From Pseudomonas purpurea (GTDB lineage: Bacteria > Pseudomonadota > Gammaproteobacteria > Pseudomonadales > Pseudomonadaceae): DNA of 64,000 nt. The notes below the pieces were generated by a model. The model did no database searches. It was not told the DNA's origin and worked only from the letters and a program-made list of their open reading frames with translations. Position 1 is the stretch's first letter; the number at the start of each line of letters is the position of its first letter. The stretch spans positions 4,790,001 to 4,854,000 of the forward strand of contig NZ_CP150918.1 of NCBI RefSeq assembly GCF_039908635.1. The letters are read 5' to 3'. This document shows positions 39,948 through 49,584 of the stretch, piece after piece. Position numbers and translations under genes: made by a program.

Positions 39948-41048
39948 ATGGGATTCAATTGCGGCATCGTCGGCCTGCCTAACGTCGGCAAGTCCACCCT
40001 GTTCAACGCCCTGACCAAATCCGGTATCGCGGCCGAGAACTTCCCCTTCTGCACCATCGAGCCGAACAGCGGTATCGTGCCGATGCCGGATCCACGCCTG
40101 GACGCCCTGGCGGCCATCGTCAATCCAAAGCGCATCCTGCCGACCACCATGGAATTCGTCGACATTGCGGGCCTGGTTGCCGGTGCCTCGAAAGGTGAAG
40201 GCCTGGGTAACAAGTTCCTGGCCAACATCCGCGAAACCGATGCCATCGCCCACGTGGTCCGCTGCTTCGAAGACGAGAACGTGATTCACGTCTCCAACAG
40301 CGTCGACCCGAAACGCGACATCGAGATCATCGACCTGGAACTGATCTTCGCCGACCTCGACAGCTGCGAGAAGCAACTGCAGAAAGTCGCTCGCAACGCC
40401 AAGGGTGGCGACAAGGATGCTGTCGTTCAGAAAGGCCTGCTGGAGCAGTTGATCGCTCACTTCACCCTCGGGAAGCCTGCGCGCAGCCTGATGAAGAACA
40501 TGAGCACCGACGAAAAAGCGGTGATCCGTGGCTTCCACCTGCTGACCACCAAACCAGTCATGTACATCGCCAACGTGGCTGAAGACGGTTTCGAAAATAA
40601 CCCGCTGCTGGACGTGGTCAAGGCCATCGCCGAAGAAGAAGGCGCAGTGGTTGTACCGGTCTGCAACAAGATCGAAGCGGAAATCGCCGAGCTGGATGAC
40701 GGCGAAGAGAAAGACATGTTCCTTGAGGCCCTGGGCCTGGAAGAGCCTGGCCTGAACCGCGTAATCCGCGCCGGCTACGAAATGCTGCACCTGCAGACCT
40801 ACTTCACCGCTGGCGTCGAAGAAGTCCGCGCCTGGACCGTCCGCGTCGGTGCCACCGCACCACAAGCCGCTGGCGTGATCCACACCGACTTCGAAAAAGG
40901 CTTCATCCGCGCCGAAGTGATCGCCTACGACGATTTCATCCAGTACAAAGGTGAAGCCGGTACCAAGGAAGCCGGTAAATGGCGCCTGGAAGGCAAGGAA
41001 TACATCGTCAAAGACGGCGACGTGATGCACTTCCGCTTTAACGTCTAA
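39948..41048 (+). CDS. ychF: redox-regulated ATPase YchF
   Basis: This 366-residue Obg-family P-loop protein has G1 GLPNVGKS at 8-15, G3 DIAGLV and a C-terminal TGS-like domain. The G4 position reads NKIE rather than NKxD, fitting the known ATP preference of YchF. It associates with ribosomes and oxidative stress control in studied species. GAGGGG precedes the ATG. Confidence 0.97.
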   Translation: MGFNCGIVGLPNVGKSTLFNALTKSGIAAENFPFCTIEPNSGIVPMPDPRLDALAAIVNPKRILPTTMEFVDIAGLVAGASKGEGLGNKFLANIRETDAIAHVVRCFEDENVIHVSNSVDPKRDIEIIDLELIFADLDSCEKQLQKVARNAKGGDKDAVVQKGLLEQLIAHFTLGKPARSLMKNMSTDEKAVIRGFHLLTTKPVMYIANVAEDGFENNPLLDVVKAIAEEEGAVVVPVCNKIEAEIAELDDGEEKDMFLEALGLEEPGLNRVIRAGYEMLHLQTYFTAGVEEVRAWTVRVGATAPQAAGVIHTDFEKGFIRAEVIAYDDFIQYKGEAGTKEAGKWRLEGKEYIVKDGDVMHFRFNV

Positions 41049-41076
41049 CGGTAATCCTCCTGTTTCAGGCGGACTG

Positions 41077-41127
41077 AAAAGCCCGCCACCCTCTCTGTAG
41101 ATCAGGGAGAAGGTGGCGGGCTTTTTT
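41077..41127. terminator. bidirectional terminator after ychF
   Basis: AAAAGCCCGCCACC...GGTGGCGGGCTTTTTT forms a strong stem with A and T runs. It also faces the leftward TonB receptor gene. Confidence 0.87.
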
Positions 41128-41174
41128 GCGTTTGGGGCAGGCGATTGGTAACGCCCTGCCCCGCACCGCCATTC

Positions 41175-43229
41175 CTAGAAGTACGTCGTAGCCCCCGCAA
41201 AGAACGCCCGGCCAGGCACGTAGAAGGTCGTCGAGCCATCGCGCAGATCTTCATCCAACAGGTTCTGTACGCCCGCATTCAACGTCAGCCATTTGGTCAC
41301 GGCCAGATTCGCGGTCAGGTCATAGGTGGTGTACGACTTGACGAAATCGGTGCCAACGCCACGTTGTTTACCCACATGCTGCGCCGAAACTTCGGTGTTT
41401 AGCTGATCCGTCACCTGCCAGTTGATCGCACTGAACGCAGACAGTTTTGGCGCGCTGATCAGGTCTTCACCCGTGGACAGGTTTTTGCTTTCAAGCATGT
41501 AAGTGGCATTGGTGCGCCAGTCCACGGAATCCGTCAGCGGTACGCGAACCGAACCTTCCCAACCACGGGTACGCGCCTTTTCGACGTTTTCCAGCATGGT
41601 CCACCAGCGACCCTGGTAGAAACCCAACGGTGCGTACTCGATCTTGTCCTCGAAGTCGGTATGGAAGTAGGTCAGGCCCGCCTCCCAACCATCGCGGTCA
41701 AAGGACACGCCCACTTCTTTGTTGACGCTGGTTTCCGGGGCCAGGTTCGGGTTACCGGCCATCCAGCAACTGCCGGTGGTGTAGCCCAGAGGTCGCAGCG
41801 AGCCACAGCCGCGACCACCGGATTCAGTCGCCGCACCGGCGCTGCCTTCTTTCAGGCTCGGCGCACGAAAGCCTTTGGACACACCGCCACGCACCGTCCA
41901 GTCTGGATGCGGATGGTAGACCAGATACGCGCGCGGGCTGTTGTGGTTGCCGTACTCCTCACTGTGGTCGAAGCGGTTACCCAGGGTCAGGGTCAGGTTG
42001 TCGAGCAGGAACAGCTCATCCTCGATGAAGGCCGCCGAGTAATCCCCTTTCAGCGTGGCGCCGCTCACGGGAGCCCCCTGGTAGTCCACCGGTACGGTGC
42101 CGAGCGTATCGCTGTTGGTCAGCTCTTCGCGCTTCCACTGCCCGCCCACTGTCAGGCGCTGATTGAGCAAGAACTCAAACGGAATGTTGAGGCTGCCTTC
42201 GACGATCTTCTCTTCCGAACTGGCCTTGCCCCAATCGATGTCGTTCTTGAATTTGTTCAGGTACATGTCCACTTTCGAGCTACCGAAACTCCAGTCTCCG
42301 GTGTGGGAAAGGGTGTAGCTGTCGCGGATCAGTCGCCCGGCGCCGAATTGGGCACCGATCGTTTCGCCCCAGTCGCCGAAGGTCTTTTTGCTCGACCAGG
42401 ACCGCTCAACGCCGTGCACGGCTTCAAACGACAAACTCTGCTCGTCGTTGATGCGCCAGTCGAGCAAAGCGTTGAGGCTATGATCCTTGGAGCCACCGGC
42501 GCCGTCGCCATACATGAACTCACCTGTCTTGTCGCGACGGGCCTCGACTTCATCGGCCGCGCGGCGCGTCAGATTCGCACCCAGGCGCAGGCCCAGGGAA
42601 TCGGTCAGCGGCCCGGACAGGTTGAGGCTGGTCTGGGTGGTCTGGCCACGGTCGGAATCTTCGGGAATGGTGGTGTTGACGTTGGCCGAACCACTCCAGG
42701 TTTTCGACACCTTGCGAGTGATGATGTTGATCACCCCGCCCATGGCATCCGAGCCATACAGCGAAGACATCGGGCCACGCACGATCTCGATGCGCTCGAT
42801 CATGCTCGGCGCGATCCAGTTGAGGTCCTGGCGCCCAAGGTCACGGCGATAGCTCAAGTCCGATGAACTGCCGATACGTTTGCCGTCGACCAGAATCAGG
42901 GTGTACTTGTCATCGAGGCCTCGCAGCTTGATCTTCGACTGTTCGCCCACCGGGCCGAAGCCGCCAGTGACACCGGGAATGCGCCGCAACAAGGTGTTGA
43001 GGTCATACACCGGTTGACGTTCGATTTCTTCGCGGGAGATGACACTGACACTGGCTGGCGCATCGCGAAGGTCGGTTGCTCCCCCCGTGGCGGTGACAAA
43101 CGAGGTGTCGAGTTCGGTCACGTTATGCTTATCGACCTCACCAATCTCCTCTGCTTGCAACGCCGGGGCGGCTAGTAGTACGCCGGCTGTCAGGAAAAGA
43201 GAGTTGAAAAGGCAGGGGGTGTTCTTCAT
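41175..43229 (-). CDS. TonB-dependent siderophore receptor, CirA/FepA type
   Basis: This 684-residue outer-membrane receptor has a signal peptide ending PALQAEE, a TonB-box-like LDTSFVTAT, and a plug domain with DAPASVSVISREEIERQP, IKLRGLDDKYTLILVDGKR and IEIVRGPMSSLYGSDAMGGVINIITRK. The C-terminal strand ends TTYF. The plug is closest to the catecholate/colicin receptor CirA, so the ligand is probably a catecholate siderophore, but this is not proven. A Fur box lies 64 bases upstream. ATG 43229 starts the signal peptide; an upstream in-frame start at 43256 is less likely. Confidence 0.9.
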   Translation of the reverse strand: MKNTPCLFNSLFLTAGVLLAAPALQAEEIGEVDKHNVTELDTSFVTATGGATDLRDAPASVSVISREEIERQPVYDLNTLLRRIPGVTGGFGPVGEQSKIKLRGLDDKYTLILVDGKRIGSSSDLSYRRDLGRQDLNWIAPSMIERIEIVRGPMSSLYGSDAMGGVINIITRKVSKTWSGSANVNTTIPEDSDRGQTTQTSLNLSGPLTDSLGLRLGANLTRRAADEVEARRDKTGEFMYGDGAGGSKDHSLNALLDWRINDEQSLSFEAVHGVERSWSSKKTFGDWGETIGAQFGAGRLIRDSYTLSHTGDWSFGSSKVDMYLNKFKNDIDWGKASSEEKIVEGSLNIPFEFLLNQRLTVGGQWKREELTNSDTLGTVPVDYQGAPVSGATLKGDYSAAFIEDELFLLDNLTLTLGNRFDHSEEYGNHNSPRAYLVYHPHPDWTVRGGVSKGFRAPSLKEGSAGAATESGGRGCGSLRPLGYTTGSCWMAGNPNLAPETSVNKEVGVSFDRDGWEAGLTYFHTDFEDKIEYAPLGFYQGRWWTMLENVEKARTRGWEGSVRVPLTDSVDWRTNATYMLESKNLSTGEDLISAPKLSAFSAINWQVTDQLNTEVSAQHVGKQRGVGTDFVKSYTTYDLTANLAVTKWLTLNAGVQNLLDEDLRDGSTTFYVPGRAFFAGATTYF

Positions 43230-43292
43230 CACAAACTGTCCTTGTTGAGCCAACATGCACCATTGCGGAGCACTGAAGGGGACGAAGTGTAA

Positions 43293-43307
43293 TGCAAATC
43301 AATATCA
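43293..43307. promoter_or_regulatory. Fur box upstream of the TonB receptor
   Basis: On the minus strand TGATATT-G-ATTTGCA matches the 7-1-7 Fur pattern TGATAAT-N-ATTATCA at 11 of 14 positions. It lies about 64 bases before the receptor start, in an AT-rich stretch. It predicts iron repression. Confidence 0.7.
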
Positions 43308-43444
43308 TTCAGAAAAGCATTAAATCGATATTTGTCAAAATAATTCATTCTCCTCGTCAAAAAAATCCAGCCGAAAAGGCTCAAGCCCATGGATCACGGG
43401 CCTGCGCAATCCATTGAAACCCTCAACAGAAAAATCGCGCCCAA

Positions 43445-43469
43445 GAAAAAGCCGCGTCTGTGCGCGGCT
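43445..43469 (-). terminator. rho-independent terminator of the MFS gene
   Basis: On the minus strand AGCCGCG-N6-CGCGGCT is followed by TTTTC, downstream of the MFS stop at 43533. A REP-like GTGGGA...TCCCAC stem (43490-43515) lies between. Confidence 0.65.
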
Positions 43470-43532
43470 GTTTCCTGAATGAACTACGTGTGGGAACGAA
43501 CCTGCTCGCTCCCACCTTGTTTTTGTATCAGG

Positions 43533-44750
43533 TCAGGCCTTTTTGGTGCGCGGCAGGAAGATCGCCAACACTCCCAGCAATGGCAGAAACGAGCACAGCA
43601 GGTACACGTACTCGATGCCGTGAGTGTCCGCCAGATACCCCAGCAATGCAGCGCCAATCCCACCGAAACCAAACATCAGACCGAAGAAGATCCCGGCGAT
43701 CATCCCGACATTGCCTGGCACCAATTCCTGCGCATACACCACAATGGCCGAGAACGCCGAAGCCAGGATGAAACCGATGACCACACTGAGGACGCTGGTC
43801 CAGAACAAATCAACGTGAGGCAGGAGCAAGGTGAACGGTGCAACGCCGAGGATCGAGAACCAGATCACCGCCTTACGGCCGATCCTGTCGCCAATCGGCC
43901 CGCCAAAGAAGGTCCCCGCCGCTACGGCCCCCAGGAACAGGAACAGATGCAACTGTGAACTGGCCACCGACAGGTCGAATTTCTCGATCAGGTAGAAGGT
44001 GAAGTAACTGGTGAGGCTGGACATGTAGAAATACTTGGAGAACACCAGTAAACCGAGCACCACCAACGCACTGGTCACCCTGCCCTTCGACAGCCCGTGA
44101 GTCGCCGCCTGGCCTTGTTTGAGCTTGAACAGGTTCAAGTGATGGGCGTACCAGCGACTGATGCCATACAGCAGCACCAGCGCAAACACCGCGAACAGGC
44201 CGAACCAGGCAACGTTACCCTGGCCAAACGGAATAATGATGGCCGCCGCCAGCAATGGCCCGAAGGCTGAACCGGCATTACCGCCCACCTGGAACGTCGA
44301 CTGCGCCAAACCAAAGCGTCCGCCCGAGGCCAGCCGCGCCACGCGAGAAGCTTCCGGGTGAAAGGTCGAGGAACCGATCCCGATCAACCCCGCCGCTAGC
44401 AGAATCATCGGGAAGCTGCCGACCACCGACATCATCAAAATACCGATCAGCGTGCAAACGCTCCCGGCCGGCAATAGCCATGGCTTGGGATGACGATCGG
44501 TGTGGTAACCGACCCACGGCTGCAACAGCGATGCGGTGAGCTGAAAGGTCAGCGTGATCAGGCCGACCTGGGTGAACGTCAGGCCATAGTTGGCCTTGAG
44601 CATCGGGTAGATCGACGGCAGCACCGACTGAATGAGGTCGTTGATCAAATGCGCCAGCGCCACCGCACCGATGATACGCATGACCAGGGGACTGCTTTGC
44701 GAAGCAGCGGACGCCGACGTTGCGGCGGACTGAACATTACTGAGAGCCAT
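43533..44750 (-). CDS. MFS transporter, fosmidomycin resistance (Fsr) family
   Basis: This 405-residue, about 12-span inner-membrane pump has the Fsr-typical opening AVALAHLINDLIQSVLPSIYPML, QPWVGYHTDRHPKPW and GLIGIGSSTFHPEASRVARLA. Relatives export fosmidomycin and some other drugs; the natural substrate is unknown. GGAAACTCTC precedes the ATG at 44750. Confidence 0.88.
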   Translation of the reverse strand: MALSNVQSAATSASAASQSSPLVMRIIGAVALAHLINDLIQSVLPSIYPMLKANYGLTFTQVGLITLTFQLTASLLQPWVGYHTDRHPKPWLLPAGSVCTLIGILMMSVVGSFPMILLAAGLIGIGSSTFHPEASRVARLASGGRFGLAQSTFQVGGNAGSAFGPLLAAAIIIPFGQGNVAWFGLFAVFALVLLYGISRWYAHHLNLFKLKQGQAATHGLSKGRVTSALVVLGLLVFSKYFYMSSLTSYFTFYLIEKFDLSVASSQLHLFLFLGAVAAGTFFGGPIGDRIGRKAVIWFSILGVAPFTLLLPHVDLFWTSVLSVVIGFILASAFSAIVVYAQELVPGNVGMIAGIFFGLMFGFGGIGAALLGYLADTHGIEYVYLLCSFLPLLGVLAIFLPRTKKA

Positions 44751-45081
44751 GAGAGTTTCCATACAGCGGATGGGAGCGCAGTTGCAGGTGCGTCAATGTG
44801 CCATTTTTCAGTGCGGCAGCGCCATCCCCTTAGCCTGCTAACGACCTGGCATTCGTCGAAGATGGCTGATAGCGTAAAGCCATGGTCTGAATCTTGCCTT
44901 GTCTCTCCACTTCAACGCGGGCCCTTACAAAGGGCACCGAGAATGGGAAGTTTCACCCCAGCCCTGGCCGACACCGCCGGTGGCCGTGAACTTTCGAGGC
45001 CTTTTTTTGCGGGCACAGGTTTCGGCCATCGCGCCGTCACCGCACGCCAACGGTGCGTGTTGCTCAGGGGAGTCGTCGGGC
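44751..45081. other. intergenic region between divergent MFS and chemoreceptor genes
   Basis: These 331 bases should hold both promoters. A frame open through the region upstream of the chemoreceptor has Trp/Pro-rich, non-signal-like translation and is not taken as coding. No repeat or operator stands out. Confidence 0.45.
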
Positions 45082-47139
45082 ATGCAGGCGTTTTTATCAC
45101 CGGGGATCAGACTGCTTGGGCGTTTTGGTTTCGCGCGCAAGTTTCAGTTGTTGTTTCTGCTGTTTATCCTGCCGCTGGCCGGCAGCTTGTGGATGATTGG
45201 CCAGGATTATCGCGACAAACTCAACCTGCTTGCCGGCGAACGCGCCGGGGTGAGCCAGTTGCTGGCCCTCGACACCCTGGACAACCTGCTCGCCGCCCAA
45301 CGTGATCGCGCCGCCCGCTGGCGCGCCACCGAAACCAATCGCCAACCCACACCGGCGACGCTGGCGGCGATGGCCGCCTTCGATGGAGTTTCACCCGCGC
45401 TCAACCAGGCAGCCATCGATTTGGGCAGCACGCTGCAAGCAGAAGGCGCCGAAGCGCAAACCCTCAGCCGCTATCAAGCCCTGCAAGCCGCGCTCGCGGG
45501 CCTGGATTCCAAAAGCCTGAGCAGCGTGGGTTGGTGGCCCGATGGCTATGAGCGCTTCACTGCCGCCCTCAGCGCGTTGCAAGCGTTGCGCGAGCAGATC
45601 GTCATGGACAATCGCCTGACCCTCGCGCCTTGGCTGGAAACCTACTTGCTCACGCAGATCGCCACCCAGCACACGCCCGACCTGATCGAGCGCGTGGGCC
45701 GGCTGGCCAGCGTCGGCCAGGCGTCCGTGGTGTCCGGGCAGTTCACCCTGCAAAGCCGCCTGCAACTGCGCGACCTGCGCAGCCGCATCGGCGATGCCCG
45801 TGAGCAACTCATCAAGACCGGCAGCCTGCTCGAAGCCCGTTTGCCCAGCGAGTTGCAGACTTGGGCCGCGCACTACCAGGACAGCCTCAAGCGCCTCGAC
45901 AGCGGCTTGAAAGTGCTCGACGACGGCGTGTTCGGCGGCAGCATCAACCTCAAGCCGGAAGACTTCGAACGCAGCCTCGACGCCCTGCTCGGCGACTTTG
46001 CCTCACTACGCCAGCAATCCCTGACAGCACTGGACCAACGGCTGGATCACTATCACGGCTCGGCAATTCGTCAGTTGATCGTCGTGGCGAGTATCTTCGG
46101 TTGCCTGCTGCTGGCGGCGCTGTACCTGTTCATCTGTTTGCAGGCCTCGATCCGCCGCAGCGCCAGCGGCATCACCTTGCTCGCCGAAGCCCTGCGCGAC
46201 GGCAACCTGAGCCTGCAAGTGCCGGTGCAGGGACGTGACGAACTGGCGGCCATCAGCACCGCGCTCAACGTCGCCGTGGTGCAATTGCGCACGAGCCTGC
46301 TGGGGGTCGATCACGAAACCCTGCAACTGAGCGACGCGGTGCGCACCCTCAACACTCATTCCAGCGGTGCACTGGGCGAAGTCGAAGCCCAGCAGTTGCA
46401 GATCAGCCAGATCGCCGCTGCCGCCACGCAACTGGCCGCGACGTCCCAAGGGGTTGCCCAGAGTTGCGAACAGGCTTCCGGCAGCGCTCAGCACACCCAG
46501 CGCATCGCTGCCGACAGCAGCCGTGACAGCCAGCGCACCACGGCGAGCATTCAGCAGCTCAATCAGCGCCTGAACGATACGGCGGCCGCGCTGGGTCGCG
46601 TCAGTGAGCAGGGTCAACAGATTCAACTGGTGGTCGATACGATTCGCGGGGTCGCCGAGCAGACCAACCTGCTGGCGCTCAACGCCGCCATCGAAGCTGC
46701 GCGGGCGGGCGAACAGGGTCGTGGTTTTGCGGTGGTGGCCGACGAGGTGCGCAGCCTGTCGCAACGCACTCAATCGTCCACTGCACAGATTGCGGGTACG
46801 GTCGACAGCCTGCGCAACACGGTCAACGAGGCGGTAAACCTGATGGAAGCCGCGTGCGGTCAGGCGCAAAGTGACGCGCAAGCGGTGACCGGGCTGGGCG
46901 AACGCCTGGGGGAAATTGCCACGGCGGTGCAGAGCGTCACCGACACCCTGGCGCAAATCGCGACGGCGGTTGAGGAGCAGGCTTGCACGGCCGACGAGGT
47001 CAGCGGCAATATTCAGCAGGTCGATCAGGCCGCCGTACGCTTGCTGGAAGGCGCCCGGGCCGTGAACCTGGCGGCAGACACACTGAGCCAGGGCAGCAAG
47101 GCCTTGAGCGCGAATACCGGGAGGTTTCAGCTCAATTAA
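45082..47139 (+). CDS. methyl-accepting chemotaxis protein, helical-bundle type sensor
   Basis: This 685-residue chemoreceptor has a first membrane segment (FQLLFLLFILPLAGSLWMI, about 20-38), a periplasmic mainly helical region to about 330, a second membrane segment (LIVVASIFGCLLLAALYLFICL) and a HAMP region. The signalling tip [21 protein letters not shown] lies near 525-545. It differs from the Cache receptor at 7241 in its sensor. The ligand is unknown. The ATG at 45082 begins just before the first membrane segment; the longer frame would add about 61 residues without a signal-like pattern. Confidence 0.88.
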   Translation: MQAFLSPGIRLLGRFGFARKFQLLFLLFILPLAGSLWMIGQDYRDKLNLLAGERAGVSQLLALDTLDNLLAAQRDRAARWRATETNRQPTPATLAAMAAFDGVSPALNQAAIDLGSTLQAEGAEAQTLSRYQALQAALAGLDSKSLSSVGWWPDGYERFTAALSALQALREQIVMDNRLTLAPWLETYLLTQIATQHTPDLIERVGRLASVGQASVVSGQFTLQSRLQLRDLRSRIGDAREQLIKTGSLLEARLPSELQTWAAHYQDSLKRLDSGLKVLDDGVFGGSINLKPEDFERSLDALLGDFASLRQQSLTALDQRLDHYHGSAIRQLIVVASIFGCLLLAALYLFICLQASIRRSASGITLLAEALRDGNLSLQVPVQGRDELAAISTALNVAVVQLRTSLLGVDHETLQLSDAVRTLNTHSSGALGEVEAQQLQISQIAAAATQLAATSQGVAQSCEQASGSAQHTQRIAADSSRDSQRTTASIQQLNQRLNDTAAALGRVSEQGQQIQLVVDTIRGVAEQTNLLALNAAIEAARAGEQGRGFAVVADEVRSLSQRTQSSTAQIAGTVDSLRNTVNEAVNLMEAACGQAQSDAQAVTGLGERLGEIATAVQSVTDTLAQIATAVEEQACTADEVSGNIQQVDQAAVRLLEGARAVNLAADTLSQGSKALSANTGRFQLN

Positions 47140-47255
47140 TCCCCGCGCCGCGCCGGTTTATTCGGCTCAGGTCGATAAGCGGTTGAAAGCGTAGAGAAAT
47201 ATTTTAGATTTATGCTTGACACATCTTCATTACGAGCCAATAATGCGCGCCACTT

Positions 47256-47332
47256 GGCTACATAGCTCAGTTGGTTAGAGCATAGCATTCATAATGCTGG
47301 GGTCCGGGGTTCAAGTCCCTGTGTAGCCACCA
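47256..47332 (+). tRNA. tRNA-Met (elongator, anticodon CAT)
   Basis: The 77-base cloverleaf has acceptor GGCTACA with TGTAGCC, anticodon stem TAGCA-TTCATAA-TGCTG giving CAT, T-arm GGTTCAAGTCC and encoded A-CCA. A paired first position (G1-C72) argues against the initiator tRNA. Confidence 0.94.
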
Positions 47333-47337
47333 AGTAC

Positions 47338-47372
47338 TAAAAACGGCTTACCGAAAGGTAGGCCGTTTTTTT
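47338..47372 (+). terminator. rho-independent terminator after tRNA-Met
   Basis: AAAAACGGCTTACC-GAAA-GGTAGGCCGTTTTTTT forms a stem followed by seven Ts, directly after the tRNA. Confidence 0.88.
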
Positions 47373-47476
47373 ATGCCCGCAGAAAAGTACCGCCCTTCCC
47401 GCTCGGCAGTACACCCCGCAATGAACCAAGCCGGATGAGTATCGGCTAGACGGCCCGCGCAACGGCGGGCCTCTGT

Positions 47477-48358
47477 TCAGGCGTTTGCCAAAAGAAACGG
47501 CAACAGGTGAGCGATAAACGCTTCGGGCGCTTCTTCGGTGACGAAGTGCCCACAATCGGCAATCACCGCGCCACGCAAATCGCTGGCATTGCCTTGCATC
47601 GTCAGCAGCGGCGCATCGTTCGTCGCATGCTGCGCACCGATCGCCAGCACCGGCATCGAAAGTGGCGTTTTCGCCCGCTGAAGATTCTGCTCAATGGTTT
47701 CCGGGATCGCCCGGTAATAACCAAACCCTGCGCGCAATGCACCCGGCGCCGAGTAGGCATCGACGTACACCTGCACAGCCACGCGGTCGCGGCGATGAGA
47801 CCAGGTGTCGAACATGTACGTCAGGTACGCCGCCTCCCTGCCGGCGATCAAAACCTGCGGCAAGTCAGGAACCTGATTGAACATGAAATGCCACAGGAAC
47901 TTGTTCTGCTGCGGCGCGGCAAAAATCGTCGGCGCGGGCGCCAACCCAGGGATGACCGCTTCGCAGAGCGCCAGTTTGCGGATGGCCTGTGGATAGTCGC
48001 TGGCCAGCGCATAACCGACCCACATGCCGACATCATGCCCCACCACCTGATAGTGACTGTGCCCCAACGAAACCATCAAACCCTGCAGGCGACGCGCCAC
48101 GGTGCCGGTGTCGTAACCGCTCTCTGGCCTGTCGGAAAGGCCGGTGCCCGGCGGGTCCACCGCAATGGCCTGGAACCCGTTGGCCGCCAGCGCCGACATG
48201 ATGAAGCGCCAGGTGAACCAGGTTTGCGGCCAGCCCGGAATCAACAGAACCGGCAGCCCTTGCCCTTGAGTGACGTAATGCAGGCGCACACCTTCGACGA
48301 ACGCATAGCCATGGGTCAGGTCCGGCGACTCGGATGCACTCAAACGGGAAAGATTCAT
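47477..48358 (-). CDS. alpha/beta hydrolase, epoxide-hydrolase-like
   Basis: This 293-residue protein has the alpha/beta hydrolase fold: oxyanion-region LIPGWPQTW, nucleophile elbow VVGHDVGMWVG with Asp as nucleophile (as in epoxide hydrolases and haloalkane dehalogenases), and the catalytic His in DCGHFVTEEAPE. The usual HGFP motif is PGWP here. The substrate is unknown. Its ATG overlaps the isomerase stop by four bases, so the two are coupled and probably act on related compounds. Confidence 0.82.
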   Translation of the reverse strand: MNLSRLSASESPDLTHGYAFVEGVRLHYVTQGQGLPVLLIPGWPQTWFTWRFIMSALAANGFQAIAVDPPGTGLSDRPESGYDTGTVARRLQGLMVSLGHSHYQVVGHDVGMWVGYALASDYPQAIRKLALCEAVIPGLAPAPTIFAAPQQNKFLWHFMFNQVPDLPQVLIAGREAAYLTYMFDTWSHRRDRVAVQVYVDAYSAPGALRAGFGYYRAIPETIEQNLQRAKTPLSMPVLAIGAQHATNDAPLLTMQGNASDLRGAVIADCGHFVTEEAPEAFIAHLLPFLLANA

Positions 48359-49443
48359 AGAACAACCTTCGGGTTGGATGGCGTGACGCTGGAGATGCCC
48401 AGCAATGAATGGATCTGCTCGCGCTCCAGCGGTGCGCCGGCAAAATCATCGAACACTTTGTCAGTGACCCGAATGATGTGGTCGTTGATGAACGCCACGC
48501 CTTCACGGGCACCGTCCTGCGGATTCTTCAGGCAGCATTCCCACTCCAGCGTCGCCCAACCGGCGTAGTCGTAGTGGGTCAGTTTCGAAAAAATCGCCTT
48601 GAAGTCGACCTGCCCGTCACCCAGCGAACGGAAGCGCGCCGCCCGATCGGCCCACGACTGATAACCGCCGTAGAGGCCCTGGCGGCCGGTTGGGTTGAAC
48701 TCCGCGTCCTTGACGTGAAACATGCGGATCTGGTCGCGATAGATGTCGATGAAATCCAGGTAATCGAGCTGCTGCAACACGAAGTGGCTCGGGTCATAGA
48801 GCATCTTGCAGCGCTCATGCTGGCCGACGCGTTCATGGAACATTTCGAAGGTCGTGCCATCGTGCAGGTCTTCGCCGGGGTGGATCTCGAAGCACAGATT
48901 GACGCCGTGATCCTCGCAACTGTTCAACACCGGCAACCAGCGTTTGGCGAGTTCATCGAAGGCCGCCTCGACCAAACCTTCGGGGCGCTGCGGAAAGGGG
49001 AAAAAGTACGGCCACGCAAATGACCCGGAAAAACTCCCCATGTCCGTCAGCCCCAAGCGTTGAGAAGCCTTGGCCGCCCTCTTCAACTGCTCGACCGCCC
49101 ACTCGCTACGGCCTTGGGCGTTACCTTTCAATGATGCAGGGGCAAAGCCGTCGAGCATCGAATCGTAAGCCGGATGCACCGCCACCAACTGACCGAACAT
49201 GTGCGTGGTGAGCTCGCTGACGACCAGATCGTGCTCCGCCAGCAGCCCGGTGATTTCGTCGCAGTAGGTCTGACTCTCGGCGGCCAGCTCGATGTCCAGC
49301 AAGCGCTTGTCCCACGCGGGGATCTGCAACGCCTTGAAGCCTTGCGCAGCGGCCCACGCAGCCACCGAGGGCAAGCTGTCGAACGGCGGATGAACATCGC
49401 TGAATTGGGCCAGGTGCAAACTCGGACCCTTGATGGTTTTCAT
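48355..49443 (-). CDS. sugar phosphate isomerase/epimerase family (TIM barrel)
   Basis: This 362-residue xylose-isomerase-like TIM-barrel enzyme has metal-ligand segments FEIHPGEDLHDG, LYDPSHFVLQQ, MFHVKDAEF and TLEWEC. The reaction is not defined; members isomerise or epimerise sugars or related polyols, or act on keto acids. It is the first gene of a two-gene unit with the hydrolase. On the minus strand its ribosome site GGGAG is part of the 15-bp operator palindrome upstream. Confidence 0.84.
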   Translation of the reverse strand: MKTIKGPSLHLAQFSDVHPPFDSLPSVAAWAAAQGFKALQIPAWDKRLLDIELAAESQTYCDEITGLLAEHDLVVSELTTHMFGQLVAVHPAYDSMLDGFAPASLKGNAQGRSEWAVEQLKRAAKASQRLGLTDMGSFSGSFAWPYFFPFPQRPEGLVEAAFDELAKRWLPVLNSCEDHGVNLCFEIHPGEDLHDGTTFEMFHERVGQHERCKMLYDPSHFVLQQLDYLDFIDIYRDQIRMFHVKDAEFNPTGRQGLYGGYQSWADRAARFRSLGDGQVDFKAIFSKLTHYDYAGWATLEWECCLKNPQDGAREGVAFINDHIIRVTDKVFDDFAGAPLEREQIHSLLGISSVTPSNPKVVL

Positions 49444-49449
49444 GGTGAA

Positions 49450-49485
49450 CTCCCTATTCTTTGTTGGTCGACAAAGAATAGGGAG
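49450..49485. promoter_or_regulatory. 15-bp perfect palindrome, probable TetR operator
   Basis: CTCCCTATTCTTTGT and its exact complement flank TGGTCG. Core TTTG-TTGGTCGA-CAAA. It is seven bases before the isomerase ATG and contains that gene's GGGAG ribosome site, in the gap shared with the divergent TetR gene. Confidence 0.75.
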
Positions 49486-49521
49486 CATCAAGAACCCGCG
49501 TCAAGGCGTGGCCGTTTATTT

Positions 49522-49537
49522 TTTGTCGATCAGCAAA
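49522..49537. promoter_or_regulatory. second, related TetR half-symmetrical site
   Basis: Read on the minus strand, TTTG-CTGATCGA-CAAA matches the core of the upstream palindrome (TTTG-TTGGTCGA-CAAA) at 14 of 16 bases. It lies about 48 bases before the TetR start, where it could control autoregulation. Confidence 0.6.
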
Positions 49538-49584
49538 CAATCAGCGATACTGCCGCCTTCACTCGCATAAAAGGCACCGCCCGA

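Noticed and set aside
49174..49584. N-terminal extension of the TetR regulator
   Set aside because: This part of the frame overlaps the divergent isomerase gene and the operator; TetR similarity begins at 49585.
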